Assembly (NCBI GenBank): GCA_947247005.1
Contig: OX365952.1
Span: 5,292,501-5,356,500 of the forward strand
DNA from: Spisula solida
Lineage: Eukaryota; Mollusca; Bivalvia; Venerida; Mactridae
Direction of reading: 5' to 3'
Length of the DNA stretch: 64,000 nucleotides
Below the pieces are notes generated by a model, which was not told where the DNA came from, searched no databases, and worked only from the letters and a program-made list of their open reading frames with translations. Of this stretch, positions 58,957 through 64,000 are shown in pieces; position 1 is the stretch's first letter, and every line of letters begins with the position of its first letter. Made by a program: the position numbers and the translations under genes.

Positions 58957-60963
58957 CAAGGGCTACTCAAAAAGTATCAATCAGTGGCCAATAACCCGTT
59001 TAATATTCAATCAATGTGTATAAAAGTTGACACTTTCTGAAAGATACAAACTTTTCCTAGCAAACCAATAAAACAATGTTGCAACCGGAAAGATAACCTG
59101 TCACCCATATGACATTCAACCAGTAGGGGTATGAAACACTGGAATTGCGAGAAAGTAAGGTATATTAGTAGCCGTAAAGATTGATATTTATGGTCATAAT
59201 TTCTATAATTTTAATCCGATTGATTTGAAATTTGCTGATCGCATGCATCGTATACTTGTTTAACTAGTGATAAATCAACATTATTGTTTGGACAGTCTTA
59301 ATAGATTAAGTTGTACAAGGAATCGTTCATGTTCCAAATACTCCAAAAACTACATTTTGATAGGACAATATATACCCACAGGTAACTGTATCATTAATAA
59401 ACAGTACCTAAAAAAAATTAAAAAAAAATGTTTTTTGTTAAATTTAGAATTCTTATACAAGGTGTATTTCCCGGAGAAGTGATCGTACAGTCACTGGGTG
59501 TATTTTGGTTTTTTTATAATTTAAAGCAATTACGGCATTAATCATCTATTTAAAGCTGTGGGTGATCAAAACGTCTTTGTGAATCGAAAGCATTCGAAAA
59601 CATGCTTAAATTTACCTTCGTACGATATAATTCATTGTTTAAACTTTGATTTTATTTTTCGAGGGCGTAAAACGCTGTAGGAACGGCTGTAGTGGTTTTT
59701 AGTGTGTCTGACGGGTATTTCGAACGTATTTTATAACGGTCGTTTTCATTGGCGTAGTATACATCGTTTGTACGCTGGTAACCAAGTCCTGGGAAACCCC
59801 AATGAAATCAACCAATGAAAATCGTTGTTACAAAAAGGAAATCACGCGCATCATTCGGAACGTTCGGACAAACATGGAGTCATTTTGACATTTAAATATG
59901 CGAACGATTCGTTTTTCGGCTTACACGTATACATTCACTGAAGTGAACATGTGTCAACCAGGTAAATCTGTTCCAACTTTTTCGTTCATTAATTTTACCG
60001 CATTATTATGTTTCTACACAACGGTAAATTCAACATATGTTGGTGATTTCCTCAATATTTCCGTTTTTTTTGTTTTTATTGAGTCCACCCCAGTGACCGG
60101 GTGGACACCGTGATACGTATTTATGGCATAACTGTTTAACTACTTGACCAATTTCGATGGGATTTCGCATGAAAGTAGTTATAGTCATGTTTTTTACGAA
60201 TATAATTACTTCATGAAGATATCGAAAGCCAATTCTTGTTTTTGATACCTGGTCAATTCATGGAAATACACCTTGTATAAGAATTCTAAATTTAATTTTT
60301 TTAGGTACTGTTTATTAATGATACAGTTACCTGTGTATATACCCTATGCTCAAAGAACATGATCACGTGACAAAAAATACGTATTTTAGATTTATGACGT
60401 CATATCCCTGGTACAATAATACGATACGGAAAACATAATTAAACACACATGATATTAATTACATATTTAAGAATAATTACAGGAAATGGACAAGAGGGCC
60501 GACTTTTCTTTTTTATCATAAACGAGGGTATAACATTACCCCATCCCCTTTTTAAAAGTTGGGAAGGAACATAAAATTTTGTTGTCAAAAATAAAATTGA
60601 GGAAAAAATGATTAAATCGTCCGTCGAATGAAACAACATATCACGATAAAAAATTGACATGTTAAGAATAAGTTAGTGTTTATTTAGTTAGTATATGTTT
60701 TATATTAAAAGCTAATAATTTATGGTGTAAGTGTGGCATTTTGAGTCTCGGATGTGAATTGTTCATACTGCTATAGTTTGATAATAATTTAATGTTTTCA
60801 AAATTATGGGTTGTCATTTAAGAGTACAATGATACATATTGCAAATGATATCAATTTCATTTCAATCAGCATGAATGAAATTTAAAAACAACGCTCAGAA
60901 ACCGTATGAGATCGTATTTTCTTAAGTATTGGTGGGATATTCTTTGTCCAGTGCTTTAAATTT
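58957..60963. mobile_element. Second copy of the TACGAGGG-type TIR element, interrupted
   Basis: Left end CAAGGGCTACTCAAAAAGTA after TA at 58,955-58,956; colinear with 23,780-24,930. It is split by a hAT-like insertion (59,377-60,335) and loses its right end at about 60,963, where the DIRS-type element begins. Shares the TGACGTCA at 60,395-60,402. Confidence 0.8.
59377..60335. mobile_element. 959-bp hAT-like element with 8-bp target duplication
   Basis: Ends CACAGGTAACTGTATCATTA and its inverse; the arms match for about 50 bp, then again at GAATTCTTATACAAGGTGTA. TATATACC lies directly on both sides (59,369-59,376 and 60,336-60,343). The element copy at 23,780 has one TATACCCTATACG-type site here. 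An 8-bp duplication and CA-start ends fit the hAT superfamily. No transposase, so non-autonomous. Confidence 0.88.
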
Positions 60964-61002
60964 ATTTCCCGTCGGTTAAGCGAAGCGAATTAGACGGGAA
61001 AT
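60964..61002. repeat. Hairpin with GCGAAGC loop at the retroelement's left end
   Basis: ATTTCCCGTC and GACGGGAAAT are exact inverse arms around a loop with GCGAAGC at 60,980-60,986. Shorter inverted pairs (TTGGT/ACCAA, ACGACGCACGA/CGTGCGT) follow to 61,090. A structured terminal sequence would suit this retroelement type. Confidence 0.7.
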
Positions 61003-61165
61003 GCTTTCCTGTGATTGGTTAAGATCTTATGATTGCACCAATCAGGTGTTGTTATGTTGGTAACCACGACGCACGAGTTGTCGTGCGTAGCGGTTGTACG
61101 ATTTTTGGTCATTCAGCTTTGGGCATTGGAGTCAACAAGTTAAAATTTTCGTCTGCTTGATAGTC

Positions 61166-61969
61166 ATGTCGGAAAGCGAGCCTGAGTTTACGCCACAGCC
61201 TGAGACTACGCCTCAACCTGAGACAACGCCAAATGGTGAAATCAAACAGGCTCTTAATTCAGTGTTGGAACAATTGAAAAGTCAACGCGAAGAGTTAAAT
61301 TTGATGAGAGCGGAAGTGAAAGGGAATAGTGTTTCTGTGTATTCTGAAGTGAAAAAGTTGAAGGACAAAGAACTTAAATGGAAAAAAGAAGGTAACAAGA
61401 TTCAATTCAATTTCAATTCGGATTTGTCTGAGTCGATTATTCAAGCCACGTGGGCAATTCAGAACGACAAGAATTCATATGCCTTAGACATTTTAAAGGA
61501 ATGCGGAAAAAAGATCCACAAACGTAACAAGTATATTCGTATTGCCGACACATCAGAAGGCGGTTGGGAAACCGTAAGACAGTACGAAACCAACCCAGTC
61601 GCTAGTGACAGCGATGATGAATCGAAGATCTCCAAGGCAGAGAACCGAGCTATACGAAAACGCAAACGTTCTGAGTTGAAAAAACCATCGACAGCTACGC
61701 ACCTGAGAAATGCAGTTTTACCTGGGCCTCATACTACGGGCGGGAACGTTCCATTTCAACCATGGGGGATGCAACATTCTTCAATGGGGTTTGCTCAGGC
61801 CAGAGCAAGCACGTTCAATTTTCGTCCCTACAACAGAAAGTCTTCAGGAATGTCAGGAAGCTGCTTCGCATGTGGTGAATTCTCACACTACAGGAAAAAC
61901 TGTCCTTACCTGTCGGGCACCGTCAACGCAAAGATTGACCAAAGGCAGACAACCCTCAATGGAAAATGA
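61166..61969 (+). CDS. Gag-like protein of DIRS-order retrotransposon
   Basis: 267 residues. The N-terminus is acidic with a TPQPET repeat, then a charged helical or coiled-coil stretch (about 30-80), a central domain with WAIQNDKNSYALDI and RIADTSEGGWETV (about 95-160), a basic segment (RAIRKRKRSELKK), and a C-terminal zinc knuckle CX2CX4HX4C (C233, C236, H241, C246). This would bind the element's RNA in the particle. I start at the ATG of MSESEPEF; an upstream in-frame ATG at 61,094 would add 24 residues of leader-like sequence. The frame is intact. It overlaps pol by 11 bp in the +1 frame. Confidence 0.8.
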   Translation: MSESEPEFTPQPETTPQPETTPNGEIKQALNSVLEQLKSQREELNLMRAEVKGNSVSVYSEVKKLKDKELKWKKEGNKIQFNFNSDLSESIIQATWAIQNDKNSYALDILKECGKKIHKRNKYIRIADTSEGGWETVRQYETNPVASDSDDESKISKAENRAIRKRKRSELKKPSTATHLRNAVLPGPHTTGGNVPFQPWGMQHSSMGFAQARASTFNFRPYNRKSSGMSGSCFACGEFSHYRKNCPYLSGTVNAKIDQRQTTLNGK

Positions 61970-63992
61970 ACAGTTCGAATTGAAAGATGAGTATTTAAAC
62001 TTTACACATGATTGTAATTGTTTTGATGTTCACGGTACTGATTTTACTCACGATTACTATGAGTATGAACAAGGTCAAAAATCGATTATTGTTAAAGACC
62101 GATTAAAAAACAGTTTTGAGTTTTGGCAAAGTATTGGAGCTAATGACTTTATATTAGATGTTATCAAAAATGGATATAAAATTCCATTTTTTTCCTTACC
62201 GCCAGAGTGCAATTTAAGAAATAATAAGTCTGCATTACAAGAAAGTAGTTTTGTACTTGAAGCTATTAGTGATTTATTATTGAGGGGTTCGATAGTAAAA
62301 TGTGATAGTATTCCTATCGTTGTAAATCCATTGACCGTTGCTGTTCAGCCGTGCGGAAAGAAAAGATTGATACTTGATTTAAGGCATGTAAATAAACATT
62401 TATGGAAACAATCGGTTAAGTACGAGGACATTAGAATCGTACTTGATTATGTTCGACCTGATTGTTACATGTTTAAGTTTGATATTCATTCTGCATATCA
62501 TTTTGTATCTATAGTTCCTTCTCATACTGGCTATTTAGGATTTTCATGGAAAGATGAACAAGGCAATATTACATATTACAAATTTCTGGTATTACCTTTT
62601 GGGATAAGTACAGCCCCTTATGTATTTACAAAATTAACCAGACCTTTAATTGCTAAATGGAGAGGAGAGGGTAAGATGATTGTTATGTTTTTGGATGATG
62701 GTTACGGGTGTGATAAAAATTTAACACAATGCACTGAGGTAGCAGCTTCGATCAAAGAAGATTTATTAAAATCTGGTTTTGTACCGAAAGCAGAGAAATC
62801 ATACTGGGTTCCTGTGAAGAAAATTGAGTTTCTTGGGACAGTCATTGACTCTTTTATATATTGTGTGTATATTCCAGATAGGAGAATTCAGAAAACTATT
62901 AAAACATTATTAGACATTGAATGTTCTTTAATTAAGCACAGGCGAGTCCATGTTAAAAAGGTTGCCAGTTTTGTAGGTCAGATCATATCCATGTCGTTAG
63001 TACTAGGTTACGTGTCTCAGATAATGACGAGATATTTAAGTATAGATATAGTAGAGGCGTTGTCGTGGAACACATTTATTCAGTTATCTTCAGAAAGTAG
63101 AGATCAGCTAAAATTCTGGGATAATAACTTAAAACATTTGAATATAAAAAGGGTTAATGTAGGTGACATTTTCACTAAGTTGGTGTACAGCGATGCTAGT
63201 AGCACAGGTTTTGCAGGATATGAGGTAAAAACAGTAAATGGGGTAGCACATGGTACGTGGACCAATGAAGAGAAATTAAAATCTTCTACCTGGAGGGAGC
63301 TAGTTGCTGTGTTTCGGGTTTTGCAGTCTCTCAGTCATACTTTGGGAGGGCATAAGGTCAAATGGTTTACTGATAATCAAGCTGTGAGTATCATTGTTAA
63401 GAAGGGATCCATGCATTTAGAGTTACAAAAGTTTGCCTTGCTTATATTTCGTCATTGCTTAAAGAATGGCATTGTTTTGGACATTGAATGGGTCCCTAGG
63501 GAATTCAATGAGAGAGCGGATTATTTGTCTAAAATTATAGATAGAGATGATTGGGGCATTTCTGGTGATATAATGCGGATGATTGAATTGAAATGGGGTA
63601 TATTGGAAGTGGATTGGTTTGCATCCAACCACAATAACAAATTACCTTTGTTTTACTCTCAGTTTTGGAATGAAAATTGCTTGGGCGTAGATGCATTTGC
63701 AGAGTTTTGGGGTGAAAAAAGGGGGTTATTTGTCCCTCCGGTTGTTATACTCGCAAGAGTTATCAGAAAGATGCAAGTTGATAAAGTCAATGGAGTTCTT
63801 ATTATACCTTATTGGGTATCGTCTAATTTTTGGCCGTTGCTATGGTGTGATGGTAGATTTATTTCTAACGTTGTTGATTGGATAGATTTACCAACAAATA
63901 AAGAAAATTACACATCGTGTAAAAATGGTAAAGGAATGTTCGGAAATGAAGATCTAAAGTTTAGAATGTTAGCATTGAGAATGATATTCTGA
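61959..63992 (+). CDS. Reverse transcriptase-RNase H polyprotein, DIRS-order
   Basis: 677 residues from the ATG that overlaps the gag stop. RT motif A has D175 (FKFDIHSAYH); the catalytic box is FLDDG with D246 and D247; LPFGISTAPYVF precedes it. RNase H follows with D412 (VYSDAS), E447 (TWREL), D472 (FTDNQ) and D521 (NERADYLS), so all four acidic residues are present. The last ~130 residues (VDWFASNHNNKLPLFYS...PPVVILARV) are the extension typical of DIRS-like pol proteins. No aspartic protease or DDE integrase is seen, consistent with a tyrosine-recombinase element. No stop or frameshift interrupts it. Expression probably uses re-initiation or frameshifting at the short overlap with gag; this is inferred. 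Confidence 0.88.
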   Translation: MENEQFELKDEYLNFTHDCNCFDVHGTDFTHDYYEYEQGQKSIIVKDRLKNSFEFWQSIGANDFILDVIKNGYKIPFFSLPPECNLRNNKSALQESSFVLEAISDLLLRGSIVKCDSIPIVVNPLTVAVQPCGKKRLILDLRHVNKHLWKQSVKYEDIRIVLDYVRPDCYMFKFDIHSAYHFVSIVPSHTGYLGFSWKDEQGNITYYKFLVLPFGISTAPYVFTKLTRPLIAKWRGEGKMIVMFLDDGYGCDKNLTQCTEVAASIKEDLLKSGFVPKAEKSYWVPVKKIEFLGTVIDSFIYCVYIPDRRIQKTIKTLLDIECSLIKHRRVHVKKVASFVGQIISMSLVLGYVSQIMTRYLSIDIVEALSWNTFIQLSSESRDQLKFWDNNLKHLNIKRVNVGDIFTKLVYSDASSTGFAGYEVKTVNGVAHGTWTNEEKLKSSTWRELVAVFRVLQSLSHTLGGHKVKWFTDNQAVSIIVKKGSMHLELQKFALLIFRHCLKNGIVLDIEWVPREFNERADYLSKIIDRDDWGISGDIMRMIELKWGILEVDWFASNHNNKLPLFYSQFWNENCLGVDAFAEFWGEKRGLFVPPVVILARVIRKMQVDKVNGVLIIPYWVSSNFWPLLWCDGRFISNVVDWIDLPTNKENYTSCKNGKGMFGNEDLKFRMLALRMIF

Positions 63993-64000
63993 GAAGTTTG

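Larger units (their letters stand above)
60964..64000 (+). mobile_element. DIRS-order retrotransposon, left part
   Basis: Left border inferred where the interrupted TIR element stops matching its paralogue. Then come a 5' leader of about 200 bp, gag (61,166-61,969) and an overlapping RT-RNase H frame (61,959-63,992). The window ends 8 bp after the pol stop. DIRS/Ngaro-type elements carry a tyrosine recombinase frame next; it would lie beyond the window, so the order is inferred from gag, RT and RNase H style only. Confidence 0.75.

Noticed and set aside
59898..60113. 71-codon frame in the hAT-like element as a transposase remnant
   Set aside because: No hAT dimerisation or catalytic motif; too short and hydrophobic by chance.

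Overview
The window is AT-rich eukaryotic DNA with long non-coding stretches. It holds one intact single-exon neuropeptide GPCR gene and many DNA-transposon, SINE, satellite and DIRS-type repeats. The repeat types, and a receptor resembling the short neuropeptide F / prolactin-releasing-peptide receptor group, suggest a lophotrochozoan, most likely a bivalve mollusc. That placement is inference from sequence style only.

The dominant structure is an old tandem segmental duplication. Unit 1 starts near 1,930, inside a tRNA-derived SINE, and unit 2 starts near 34,491 at the same point of that SINE. Colinear similarity runs through about 1,930-22,920 versus 34,491-48,917. It resumes at about 31,630-32,400 versus 57,985-58,755, so the unit was about 32 kb. 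Unit 1 keeps the intact receptor (12,057-13,262). The unit 2 copy (42,466-42,782) is dead: it has a 1-bp deletion near the start and a deletion of about 3.2 kb that removed everything after TM2. The paralogous copy supplies the empty site for several transposons, so their ends and target duplications can be read directly.

Layout. 1-1,930: diverged repeats and a SINE. 1,930-12,000: upstream DNA with a Tigger/pogo-like TIR element (6,296-8,566) and a 53-bp tandem array. 12,057-13,600: receptor gene. 13,600-23,770: non-coding DNA, hairpin, MITEs, a dispersed repeat with a perfect oestrogen-response-element-like palindrome, and a 32-bp degenerate satellite broken by two SINEs. 23,780-25,103: TIR element with perfect 33-bp TIRs. 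25,431-27,053: degenerate array, then a homogeneous 23-bp minisatellite. 27,054-32,400: nested tandem duplication with two dead copies of a small conserved exon. 34,491-48,917: unit 2, with a fold-back minisatellite and several MITEs absent from unit 1. 48,918-57,985: broken mariner-like transposase, hairpins, a G-tract TIR element and unassigned DNA. 57,985-58,326: the only open copy of the small exon, minus strand. 58,957-60,963: second copy of the 23.8-kb-position TIR element, carrying a hAT-like insertion with an 8-bp target duplication. 60,964-64,000: left part of a DIRS-order retrotransposon with open gag and RT-RNase H frames, running off the window.

I see no rRNA, CRISPR array or clear multi-exon gene. 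Most short open frames here look like chance. Identifications rest on motifs read by eye; no database search was possible.
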